This document shows positions 1-6,916 of a DNA stretch of 16,406 nucleotides, piece by piece. The translations under genes and the position numbers were made by a program. A model generated the notes under the pieces. The model was not told where the DNA came from. It did no database searches and was given only the letters and a program-made list of their open reading frames with translations. This stretch comes from Ruminococcus sp. (lineage in GTDB: Bacteria; Bacillota; Clostridia; Oscillospirales; Ruminococcaceae), in contig DNLQ01000004.1 of assembly GCA_003488415.1 (NCBI GenBank), positions 1 through 16,406 of the forward strand, written 5' to 3'. Position 1 is the stretch's first letter; every line of letters starts with the position of its first letter.

Positions 1-90
1 CCCTGCTGAGGATAGCCGCCCTGCTGGGGATAGCCGCCCTGCTGAGGATAACCTCCCTGCTGGGGATAGCCGCCCTGCTGGGGCTGTGGG
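1..90. repeat. 18-bp in-frame tandem repeat coding for GGYPQQ
   Basis: Four consecutive 18-bp units at 1-18, 19-36, 37-54 and 55-72 differ at only a few bases, and a fifth diverging unit covers 73-90. On the minus strand each encodes the hexapeptide GGYPQQ. The array reaches the window edge, so its full copy number is unknown. The 18-bp period keeps frame, so it can expand or contract without breaking the gene. Confidence 0.9.
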
Positions 91-791
91 TTGTAAGGAT
101 TGACAAAACCGCTCATGCCCTGCCTCTGAGCATCCTCCGGCTTGTCAAAGAGTGCCTTCGGAGGTTCGGTAGTCTGACCGCCGAATGCCAGCGGATCGCT
201 TACACCGGGAGTTTCGATCGGCGGAGCATAGAAGGGATTTGTAACGTCAGGCTCAGCGCTTGCAGCAAACTCAGCTGTAGCCTCAAATACAGGTGCAGTA
301 TTGAGATCGTTCACCGAGTCGTCGAAATCGTTGAGGAAATCCGGCTGCTGCGCAGGCGGAGGCGGAGCCTGGGGCATCTCTGCCGGTGCAGGCTGAGTCC
401 TCCGGGAGGTTTTAAGATCGGAAGCTGTAAGAGATGTGGTAGGTGACGTAATTATCTCACAGCCGCTGTTTGATGAACTTGCCCTGTAGAGCAGACTTAT
501 ACAGCTGTCACAGGGAGTAAGTACTCTGTAATCACTGAATGCTATAGTTATCATCTGCTTTGCATTGACCTGATTTGCAACTATCATGGACATAATAGCA
601 TTGGTCTCTGAGCAGACAGTCACAACCGATTCACCGTTGACTCTTACACCGGTAACACCGGAAAAAATCTCGTCCTTATCTGTGATGATAAGGCAGAGTG
701 AAGACTCCGGATCGGCTACAGCATAGGGCTTTTCACGCTTTACCTTGTCAGCAAGCATTTTTGAAGCATTGTAAAGCACATTGATTTCCAT
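1..791 (-). CDS. Cytidine-deaminase-like domain protein with GGYPQQ-repeat tail (C-terminus beyond window)
   Basis: Open frame from ATG at 791 to the left edge with no stop, so the C-terminus is missing (263 codons seen). The start follows GAAAGGAAAG at good spacing. Residues 1 to about 117 resemble a cytidine-deaminase fold. C60-S-E62-x-x-A65-I66, then P93-C94-x-x-C97-x-x-x-L101, reproduces the deaminase zinc signature (CAExxAI...PCxxC) with Ser in place of the usual small residue after the first Cys, so the three zinc ligands and the catalytic Glu are all present. A GVxGVxxNGE stretch (45-54) sits where the substrate-binding N-x-E segment lies in the family. From about 118 the chain is a Pro/Gln/Asp-rich linker ending in GGYPQQ repeats. 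It is the last visible gene of the kinase/VWA/PP2C operon, 44 nt after the cyclase. Substrate is unknown. It could be a true nucleoside deaminase or a zinc-binding relative. No signal peptide or membrane segment is seen. Confidence 0.75.
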   Translation of the reverse strand, partial: MEINVLYNASKMLADKVKREKPYAVADPESSLCLIITDKDEIFSGVTGVRVNGESVVTVCSETNAIMSMIVANQVNAKQMITIAFSDYRVLTPCDSCISLLYRASSSNSGCEIITSPTTSLTASDLKTSRRTQPAPAEMPQAPPPPAQQPDFLNDFDDSVNDLNTAPVFEATAEFAASAEPDVTNPFYAPPIETPGVSDPLAFGGQTTEPPKALFDKPEDAQRQGMSGFVNPYNPQPQQGGYPQQGGYPQQGGYPQQGGYPQQ

Positions 792-835
792 ATGGATCAC
801 GCTTTCCTTTCAGAGGTATTGACTGTTCTCGGAGC

Positions 836-1882
836 TCACTGTGCTCTTCTGAAGAAGCAGAGCTGGTTCTTGCCGCCGCTCTTGGCTGTAAACATGGCAG
901 TCTCCGCACATCTGAACAGATCCTCCGCACTTCTTGCGTCCATCGGGAAGGAGGCAGCACCGAAGCTGGCTGTAGTAGTGAATACCTCTCCTCTGATCTC
1001 TACAGGTGTGTCGAAGATCTCACTCATTCTTGTAACGAACACGTAAATATCGTCAGCGGTAAGGCCTGAGCTGAGGATCACTCCGAACTCATCGCCGCCG
1101 ATCTTGGCTGCAAATGCGTCGTCGCCGCAGAGCTGCTCGATCCTCCTTGAATATGCCACCAGCAGCTCGTCGCCGGTGGAATGACCGTAGTTATCATTTA
1201 TTCTTCTGAAGTCATCAAGGTCAACGTAGATGATATTGACCTCTTCACCGTTAGCTATGCTCTCTTCAAGGTTCTCCATGAACATCTGTCTGTTAGGCAT
1301 CTGGGTAAGGCGGTCATAGTAAGCAAGGTACTGAAGCACCTCATCCTTTTCCTGAATGATACGGTTATTCTCGATAACCTCCTGATAGCTCTCTGCGAGT
1401 TCCTCGTGCATCTTGTCATTCCTTGCAAGGAAGGCATAGAGGATGGCTGCGATAGCTACTGTTACAAGAGAGACAACGATTCCGGGAGGAAATGCCTTTC
1501 CGCCGCTGCGGACGAAGGTGAATGCAAGCAGGTAGAGAGCGTTAAAAAGGTTGAGCGCACCTGCGGCGATCATTCCCTTCTTACGGTTGGTAAGTACCAT
1601 GATAACGGACAGAAGGACCTGTATCTGAGCGATAACGCCCTGGATAGAAGCGTTTCCTGATCTTGAAAGTCCCTCAAGAGGGCCCATAACGCTCATGGAA
1701 TCGCCTTTTTCAATACCATATTTCTGGATAAGTCCCTCCATAGCCTGTGCTACACCGAGAACTGTCTCGTTGGGCTTTGTCTGTATTCTGCCCTGGATAA
1801 ACCATAAAGCAACAAATATTACAGCACATATGATAAGCACCGGAATATTTGAATATTTATTCTTAATTGTTTTCTTTTCCAT
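836..1882 (-). CDS. Membrane diguanylate cyclase (GGDEF domain, intact active site)
   Basis: 348 residues. Predicted membrane segments lie at about 12-30, 82-97, 104-124 and 134-153, followed by a charged coiled-coil linker (155-185) and a C-terminal GGDEF domain (about 185-348). The domain has the LTQMPNR entry motif, the metal-binding DLDDF (221-225), the NDNYGHSTGDELL helix and an intact IGGDEF (active site 262-266), so synthesis of c-di-GMP from two GTP is expected. The residues where the inhibitory RxxD site should lie read GDDA, so product feedback through that site is probably absent. The N-terminal membrane region is not a sensor type I can name. GGAG precedes the ATG by about 8 nt. 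It lies 32 nt after the PP2C gene and 44 nt before the deaminase-like gene, in the same operon. No EAL or HD-GYP phosphodiesterase is in the window. Confidence 0.9.
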   Translation of the reverse strand: MEKKTIKNKYSNIPVLIICAVIFVALWFIQGRIQTKPNETVLGVAQAMEGLIQKYGIEKGDSMSVMGPLEGLSRSGNASIQGVIAQIQVLLSVIMVLTNRKKGMIAAGALNLFNALYLLAFTFVRSGGKAFPPGIVVSLVTVAIAAILYAFLARNDKMHEELAESYQEVIENNRIIQEKDEVLQYLAYYDRLTQMPNRQMFMENLEESIANGEEVNIIYVDLDDFRRINDNYGHSTGDELLVAYSRRIEQLCGDDAFAAKIGGDEFGVILSSGLTADDIYVFVTRMSEIFDTPVEIRGEVFTTTASFGAASFPMDARSAEDLFRCAETAMFTAKSGGKNQLCFFRRAQ

Positions 1883-1914
1883 AACCTAAACTCCATTCTT
1901 GTTATATCCGCCAA

Positions 1915-2865
1915 TCACTCAGAACCACCGCTGCGGCGCTTCATCTGATTTTTAAGGCGCTGTTTTTCGAGGTTAGCCAATTGTTCAGCTTTTCGTGAGG
2001 CTGCCAATTCTCTGTTTTCCTCCGCTTTTTTGGTCAGAAACTCCTGCTTCTGCGAAGCGAGGGCGCAGTTATACACGCAGGATAGTGTTATGTCATCTTC
2101 TGTTCCATAATGGGAGCGTTTTGTCAGATTACGAAGTATGGTATCTTCAAAATCAGCAAAATCTGCAAGCTGGCCTGAGATTATTGTATGATAGTCAAGA
2201 AAGTCGAACTCACTTCCGAAGGAGGTATAAAGCCCGTCTGTAGATGCGTAGAGCGCAATAGGCTTTTCCTCCGTATAGAAGCTGTTGAACATATCGAAGG
2301 CGTTGGAATTACATATAGAAGCAGTTACATTAGCCGGTGCCGATTCCTCGTAAGCCATTGGAGTGACTGTGCTTCCGTCATCATATACAGCGACCACCGT
2401 ACCGTCACCGATCTGCACGCCGAAGGTGAAACTGCTGCACGTAACTGTCGCCATAACAGTTGTGCCGTAGTAAGATTCAACAGCTATCTTTTCAAACTCC
2501 TCATCCGTGAACGCAGAGCGTTCCTTATCGGTAACAGGGTTTTCTTCAAAATGTCTGCTGATCTTATCATCCCATCGTGCAATGATCTGCTTCTCGATAT
2601 TCTTTATTATGCTGTCATGTCTTTCTTTAAACAGCTTTTCAAATTCCTCTGAAGCTCCGAAGAAGCTCTCAACAGTTTCAAGAACTGCTCTTACTGCAAA
2701 CTTTGAACCGAGATCACTGCGGAAGTGTTTTTTGCTTCCGTGACCGTCAGCAGCAACTGCCACACACCAGTTATCGTACACCCGGAAGGCTGAGCTGTCC
2801 TGGCAGACTATGCCACGCTTCTCGTGGCTCGCGCCCATTACGGAGTAGGAAAAGCCACTGTACAT
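1915..2865 (-). CDS. PP2C-family Ser/Thr protein phosphatase
   Basis: 316 residues, cytosolic. PP2C hallmarks appear in order: Q-D23, A-A-D40-G-H-G with the following SDLGS (50-54), G-T-T (134-136), QIGDG (151-155), S-T-D209-G (208-211 in ALYASTDGL) and D-D-I-T (257-260). The metal-coordinating Asp residues are therefore all present and the enzyme should be active on phospho-Ser/Thr. After the catalytic core (about 1-268) there is a highly charged helical tail (269-316) rich in Lys, Glu and Gln, probably a coiled coil. AAAGGAG precedes the ATG at about 9 nt. It sits between the VWA gene (44 nt upstream) and the cyclase (32 nt downstream). With the VWA and kinase genes it makes the TerY-P type triad; the natural inference is that it reverses the phosphorylation made by the neighbouring kinase. 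Confidence 0.92.
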   Translation of the reverse strand: MYSGFSYSVMGASHEKRGIVCQDSSAFRVYDNWCVAVAADGHGSKKHFRSDLGSKFAVRAVLETVESFFGASEEFEKLFKERHDSIIKNIEKQIIARWDDKISRHFEENPVTDKERSAFTDEEFEKIAVESYYGTTVMATVTCSSFTFGVQIGDGTVVAVYDDGSTVTPMAYEESAPANVTASICNSNAFDMFNSFYTEEKPIALYASTDGLYTSFGSEFDFLDYHTIISGQLADFADFEDTILRNLTKRSHYGTEDDITLSCVYNCALASQKQEFLTKKAEENRELAASRKAEQLANLEKQRLKNQMKRRSGGSE

Positions 2866-2909
2866 AGCTGTGAACTCCTTTCGATCGGTATGTATCTGTC
2901 AGGCAGTGA

Positions 2910-3839
2910 TTACCAGCCTGTATCGAAGGGAACCGGGTCTGATTCATCCTGCTCCTTTATAAGCTCCTGGATCTGCTGACCTAAGAGCTTCTGCTTTGCA
3001 GCATAAACGTCAGTCTCGCTGAGCTCGTGGTTAGTCTCGTCGGAGAGAGTCATACTCTTACTTCCGATCTGTGAGGAAGTAACAGCGATGATCTTTATCA
3101 TCTGAGCAAGCTGACTGCCTGAATAAGCATGAACTACTGTATCCTTGCTGCCGGTAAACTCCGCCAGCATATCGTCATTCGCTTCGCTTCCGATACCAAG
3201 TGCAGCCTTCAGACCGAACTTGTACCAGCTGTTGCCCTGAAGTGCCTTCAGTCCGCTCTTATAATCGTCAGAAGGATAGCCGTCAGTCATAAGGAAGATA
3301 ACGGGAGCGAATGAAAGTGAAGGTGAATTAAGGAAACTGTTCCGGGACATTCTTACAGACAGCTCCCGGAAAGCCTCACCCATACTGGTAACGCCGTCCG
3401 CACGGAGTCTTGCCCACTCGAACTCCTCTATGGAGATAGGTGTTGAATACATCCATCTTACGCTTGTTGAGAAAGTGAGGACAGCTACCTTTACATCGGT
3501 ATCAGCCTCTCCTACACGTCTGATCTCGGGGATAAGCTCTTCCATAACGGTATTGAGTTCTCCCATCTTTTTGCCCTTCATACTTCCTGAGGTGTCGATC
3601 AGGAAGAATATAACAAGGCTCTTTCTGGATACGCCGGTAGCGCTGAGCGGATCATCGTCATCGAAATCCAGCACATTCGCCTTGGGTCCTGCCGCAGCCG
3701 GCTGTTGAGCCTGCTGAGGAGCCGGAGCTGACTGTACCTGTGCATCAGCAGCGGCAGAAGTATTCTCTGCTGTGCTGTCTCCTGCGGGTGTTAACTGCTC
3801 CTGCTTCTTTTCAGTGCTTTCTGTACTCATAAGCTGCAT
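2910..3839 (-). CDS. VWA domain protein, TerY-like
   Basis: 309 residues. The first 55 or so are low-complexity (Ala, Gln, Pro, Thr, Glu). A VWA domain follows from about residue 72, with a complete MIDAS: D82-T-S-G-S86, T151 in GVTSMGEA and D186 in LMTDGYPSD. It should therefore bind a divalent metal and a protein ligand. The C-terminal 60 residues are polar and helical. There is no signal peptide, so it is cytosolic, like TerY proteins. Two starts are possible: ATG at 3839 or the in-frame ATG three codons later at 3830. The nearest purine tract, GAAAGGG, is rather close to the first and rather far from the second, so the start is undecided. It lies 39 nt after the kinase gene and 44 nt before the PP2C gene. 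By analogy with the TerY-P triad it would be the phosphorylated adaptor protein. Confidence 0.9.
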   Translation of the reverse strand: MQLMSTESTEKKQEQLTPAGDSTAENTSAAADAQVQSAPAPQQAQQPAAAGPKANVLDFDDDDPLSATGVSRKSLVIFFLIDTSGSMKGKKMGELNTVMEELIPEIRRVGEADTDVKVAVLTFSTSVRWMYSTPISIEEFEWARLRADGVTSMGEAFRELSVRMSRNSFLNSPSLSFAPVIFLMTDGYPSDDYKSGLKALQGNSWYKFGLKAALGIGSEANDDMLAEFTGSKDTVVHAYSGSQLAQMIKIIAVTSSQIGSKSMTLSDETNHELSETDVYAAKQKLLGQQIQELIKEQDESDPVPFDTGW

Positions 3840-3878
3840 ACGCCCTTTCTGTTTCTTTTTATTTGAAGATTATTGTAA

Positions 3879-5228
3879 TCATTTAATGAATGCCTTTATA
3901 TCTCCGAAATCTACTTCAAGATCGCTCCATATAGGGAATCCCTTTCCGGGAGCGATGTCGTAGAACTGACCGTCAGGCATCTTTGCCTTCCAGGTCTTAT
4001 CGGAAGTATTCTTGATACCGAGCACACCGGGCTTCAGCTTGTTTTCCACAAGCTGACCGGCAACTGACTGGAAATCGTCGGATTCGGGGCTTATCTCGCA
4101 CTCGAAGAACCGGCAGCCCAGATACAGCGGCATACGGTAATCACGGTTGCTGAATCCAAGTGTAGCGAACTCGCTTCCGCACTTGGGACACTTGTAGGTC
4201 TTATCGTCCGTCTTCTCAAACATTGACGTAAAGTTGGTCCTTCCGCATCCGCCGCACATGATGATCTCTGAGCGGAGTCTGATGAACAGCTTCTGCCACT
4301 CGTTCTCTATCATACGCTTGTTAGGCTCACGGAGACCTACCGTAAAAGAGTTTATAAACGCATCTCTTATGTAATCCGGATAAATGCTCCAGAACTTGAT
4401 AACATTATCGTGTATGCCCCTTACAGGACGGTTGGACCTGTCCTCCGGATCGTATACAAAAACAGCATTCTGTCCGTAATGTCTCAGCTCAGAGGACTCT
4501 GTAAGGCAGATGTCCTTGACCACCTTCTCGCCCTCCATGGGATCGCCTCTGAAGAGGAGCTTGAAGAGTACTACCGCAAGGGAGTACTTATCGGTCTGTA
4601 CATTAGGCTTTGCTATTCCTCTTACTACCTCGGGAGCCATATATCCGGGCTTTCCTCCGATACCGAAGTTGCTGCCGTCAGGAGCGATATTATCGCAGTC
4701 GCAGACCAGTATATCACCGGTATTGACATTTATGAAGAATCCTCCGTCGTTAAGGTCCTGGTAGCTCTTACCGGAACGGTGAAGCTGACGGAAAGCATTC
4801 ACGATGTTGATAACAGCAGTCACCATTGCGAAAAGGCTTGTGAAGCGTACCGGCTTCTTGACTGCATGACCTGTAAGGTCGTCTATCTCCAGTCTGTAGG
4901 TATTGAGGATATCCACGAAGGAATCGAAGCCTTCGGGACGGAGATCCATTATGTATCCGAATGTTCCCTCTGAGTTTTCCTTAGTGAGATACTTCGGCCA
5001 GAGGAACTTCTCACTGGGCGGACCGTCGTTTATGTTCTGCTGTATATTCTTGCGGAAAGCCTTGGGATTGCGGATCTTATCCACATCGTACCATTTCAGC
5101 GCCCACTTGATCCCGTTGAATTCCACAAGGTAAACTATACCCTGACCGCCGCTGCCTATGATACTGAGCACCTTGGCAAATCCGCCGAATTCCATTTCGA
5201 CCTCCTGGCCGATCTTCAGCTCTATCAT
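3879..5228 (-). CDS. Protein-kinase-like protein with C-terminal zinc ribbon (TerY-P triad kinase)
   Basis: 449 residues. The kinase fold (about 10-300) has the glycine loop GSGGQG (25-30), the ATP lysine K45 in ALKWY, a catalytic loop reading Y-Q-D158-L-N-D-G-G-F-F-I-N167 in place of HRDxKxxN, a metal-binding D177 in CDCDN in place of DFG, and GYMAPE (195-200). All catalytic positions are filled but by family-specific variants, as I recall for kinases paired with VWA/PP2C proteins. Residues 325-350 form a zinc ribbon (CGGC ... CPKC). The last 100 residues are beta-rich (GIKNTSDKTWKAKMPDG region) and loosely recall an FHA-like or other small beta domain; that is tentative. The start at 5228 has AAAGGAT at about 8 nt. 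It is the second gene of the operon, 55 nt after the LRR gene. Confidence 0.9.
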   Translation of the reverse strand: MIELKIGQEVEMEFGGFAKVLSIIGSGGQGIVYLVEFNGIKWALKWYDVDKIRNPKAFRKNIQQNINDGPPSEKFLWPKYLTKENSEGTFGYIMDLRPEGFDSFVDILNTYRLEIDDLTGHAVKKPVRFTSLFAMVTAVINIVNAFRQLHRSGKSYQDLNDGGFFINVNTGDILVCDCDNIAPDGSNFGIGGKPGYMAPEVVRGIAKPNVQTDKYSLAVVLFKLLFRGDPMEGEKVVKDICLTESSELRHYGQNAVFVYDPEDRSNRPVRGIHDNVIKFWSIYPDYIRDAFINSFTVGLREPNKRMIENEWQKLFIRLRSEIIMCGGCGRTNFTSMFEKTDDKTYKCPKCGSEFATLGFSNRDYRMPLYLGCRFFECEISPESDDFQSVAGQLVENKLKPGVLGIKNTSDKTWKAKMPDGQFYDIAPGKGFPIWSDLEVDFGDIKAFIK

Positions 5229-5260
5229 TGTCTTTCATCCTTTCACTCTTGCTTAGGTCA

Positions 5261-5277
5261 CGCTGCCTGCCGCAGCG
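5261..5277 (-). other. Small intergenic hairpin between LRR and kinase genes
   Basis: On the minus strand CGCTGC (5277-5272) pairs with GCAGCG (5266-5261) over a 5-nt loop. No U tract follows, so it is not an intrinsic terminator. It may affect mRNA processing or stability of the polycistronic message, or be meaningless. Confidence 0.4.
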
Positions 5278-5283
5278 ATCATA

Positions 5284-6318
5284 TCAGTTCTTGAAAGCAG
5301 TACCTCTTGCCACCAGATCGGTCTTTATGCCGTTTGTAAGGCAGTACTTATGCACATAGGAGTTCTCATAGCAGCGTATGGTAAGTGCCGGACAGTATGC
5401 GAAAGCATTCTCATCTATAAACTTTACGCTCTCCGGCAGGAACAGCTTTCTCAGACTCTCGCAGCCGCTGAACGCACCGCTGCCGATGCTGCTGACAGAT
5501 GAAGGCACTTCGATCACCTGGAGGCTGCGGCAGAACTGAAACGTATTGTCCTCGATCTCAGGTATTCCCTTGGGGATCTTTACTATAGTCAGCTTTGCAC
5601 ACTGGCTGAAAGCGCCCTGTTTTATGATCTTCAGTGATTCCGGCAGCTCTACTCCCCTGAGTCTCTTGCACTCTGAAAAAGCGTATTCACTTATAGCTGC
5701 CAGAGTGGAAGGCAGCTCAACAGTACGAAGAAATCCGAAGCCGTCGAAGCAGAAGCTGTCGATGCGGGTAACGCCCTCCGGTATTACGATATTCGCCTTG
5801 AAGCGTGATTTTGCTGCGTCTATCGGACGGAATATCCTTGCGTTGATATTAAGGGGAGATTTTTCCGTCTTTTTCTTCTCGGCAGGTTCCTGCTGGATCT
5901 CCTTTCTTACGAGCTTTGTCTCATACTCCCATCCGAGTATATATGCAAAGCAGACTAGTACGAACTCGGCGGCATTTTCGGAAATAAAAAGCTCGCCGAT
6001 CATATAGCTCTTCGCCTGCATGATAGCGGTCTTCTGGTTTGATTCCTTCATCATTCTCTTGAGTACGCCTGCCTCAAGCATATTGCGGAGCAGCCTGCGC
6101 TCCTTGTCGTATTCAGGTATATAGTCATTCAGCAGAGCAACGAACCTGTCAGTTTTGCTGACAACATCCGCCCCGTTCTGCTCAATGATGCTTCTCAGCT
6201 CTTTCTTGATGACGATCGTATTCTCAAATCCCTCTACGTTGCGTGAAACAGGCGTTCCGCAGTTCGGACAAACTACATTTGTTGCGGCAAGCTCTGCGTT
6301 ACATTTCTCACAGCGCAT
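5284..6318 (-). CDS. Zinc-ribbon / helical domain / BspA-type leucine-rich repeat protein
   Basis: 344 residues, no signal peptide. It begins with a zinc ribbon (C3-x-x-C6, C17-x-x-C20), then an all-helical region (about 36-135, with FVALLNDYIPEYDKERRLLRN and an aromatic end at GWEYE), a charged linker (136-157) and about six BspA-like LRR_5 repeats of roughly 23 residues (178-313), each with the pattern LP..v..I...AF..C..L. BspA-type repeats are usually found on secreted or surface proteins; here the zinc ribbon and the lack of an export signal point to a cytosolic recognition or scaffold subunit. AGGAGAGGTG precedes the ATG closely. It is the first gene of the six-gene operon, behind a leader of about 180 nt. 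The helical domain is not one I can name. Confidence 0.88.
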   Translation of the reverse strand: MRCEKCNAELAATNVVCPNCGTPVSRNVEGFENTIVIKKELRSIIEQNGADVVSKTDRFVALLNDYIPEYDKERRLLRNMLEAGVLKRMMKESNQKTAIMQAKSYMIGELFISENAAEFVLVCFAYILGWEYETKLVRKEIQQEPAEKKKTEKSPLNINARIFRPIDAAKSRFKANIVIPEGVTRIDSFCFDGFGFLRTVELPSTLAAISEYAFSECKRLRGVELPESLKIIKQGAFSQCAKLTIVKIPKGIPEIEDNTFQFCRSLQVIEVPSSVSSIGSGAFSGCESLRKLFLPESVKFIDENAFAYCPALTIRCYENSYVHKYCLTNGIKTDLVARGTAFKN

Positions 6319-6498
6319 AAATCACCTCTCCTGTCATAAAAGAAATTAACAGACTCTGTCTGAAATCTGTATATAATACCGGAACCGTAACATCGCCCTC
6401 CGGTTTCCGGACAGATCCGGAAGAAAGGGCTGATCTAAGAATCCGTTCAATAAAGCATATCTCCTGCACAAAAATGCAGAAAACCCGGTAACTCACTT
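6319..6498 (-). promoter_or_regulatory. Structured 5' leader of the VWA/PP2C/kinase operon
   Basis: About 180 nt lie between the predicted transcription start (near 6498) and the first ATG. On the minus strand the leader contains a CTGCA/TGCAG hairpin early, and then two mutually exclusive stems: CCGGA (6420-6416) with TCCGG (6411-6407), and CCGGAAACCG (6410-6401) with CGGTTCCGG (6387-6379, one A bulged). The shared bases 6407-6410 cannot serve both. This layout suits a conformational switch, but I recognise no riboswitch class. Confidence 0.45.
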
Positions 6499-6504
6499 AC
6501 ATAT

Positions 6505-6533
6505 AGTATAACACCAATATTAATAAAAGTCAA
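6505..6533 (-). promoter_or_regulatory. Sigma-A type promoter of the minus-strand six-gene operon
   Basis: On the minus strand TTGACT (6533-6528) and TATACT (6510-6505) are separated by exactly 17 nt. Transcription would start near 6498 and run left into the LRR gene. It is the only strong promoter I see for the operon. Confidence 0.8.
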
Positions 6534-6827
6534 GTAAAAGTAAAGCATATAGTTATAAAATATGGTGCATTAGACGGGTGAACTTTTTATGAATTGACCA
6601 TAAAGATCAACAATAAAATATGTAAAAATAGTATTTTTCCTGCATTTTCTCCAAAATGTATTAATACGGCAATAAAATATCTATGACCTGCTTTTGTTTT
6701 TCGTATCTCCTCCCCGTCTCCGGCAGGTGGAAGGAATACATTTTTAATAACAAGTCAAAATTGAGTTTATTGTTATTTAGCTGCCGGAGTAGTAATAATA
6801 ATAATCCAAAAATATTCTTGCAAAACC
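6534..6827. other. AT-rich divergent intergenic region with nested inverted repeat
   Basis: No gene is seen in this stretch between the two divergent promoters. It is AT-rich and contains one notable structure: CTCCGGCAG (6718-6726) matches its inverse complement CTGCCGGAG (6781-6789), and inside that pair AATAACAA (6746-6753) matches TTGTTATT (6770-6777). A minor A5/T5 palindrome lies around 6623-6640. Confidence 0.6.
6718..6789. repeat. Nested inverted repeat upstream of the solute-binding protein operon
   Basis: A perfect 9-bp GC-rich inverted repeat (6718-6726 with 6781-6789) encloses a perfect 8-bp AT-rich one (6746-6753 with 6770-6777). It ends 39 nt before the -35 of the plus-strand promoter, so it would not be in that transcript. 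It could be an operator pair, a cruciform, a small RNA hairpin, or the relic of a miniature element. Confidence 0.55.
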
Positions 6828-6856
6828 TTGAAATCCTTAAAAGAGTATGTTAAAAT
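6828..6856 (+). promoter_or_regulatory. Extended -10 promoter of the binding-protein/receptor operon
   Basis: TTGAAA (6828-6833) and TAAAAT (6851-6856) have a 17-nt spacer, and TGT directly before the -10 gives an extended -10 element. Transcription should start near 6863, leaving a leader of about 54 nt with AAGGAGG at 6904-6910. Confidence 0.75.
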
Positions 6857-6916
6857 AATACTGTATAGCAAATTGTATATCACTGCCGTCTGAGGATGGT
6901 TTAAGGAGGTCCGACA

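Noticed and set aside
1..90. CRISPR-like array
   Set aside because: Units are contiguous 18-bp coding repeats with no spacers, in frame with the deaminase-like gene.
4410..4973. 187-codon plus-strand frame opposite the kinase gene
   Set aside because: Antisense shadow of the kinase gene, no ribosome site or family motifs.
6308..6496. 62-codon minus-strand frame in the operon leader
   Set aside because: It would begin within two bases of the predicted transcription start without a ribosome site, overlaps the well-supported start of the LRR gene, and has no recognisable composition; the leader explanation is better.
6319..6498. c-di-GMP riboswitch, suggested by the cyclase in the operon
   Set aside because: The conserved core sequences of the GEMM-type aptamer that I know are not found in the leader.
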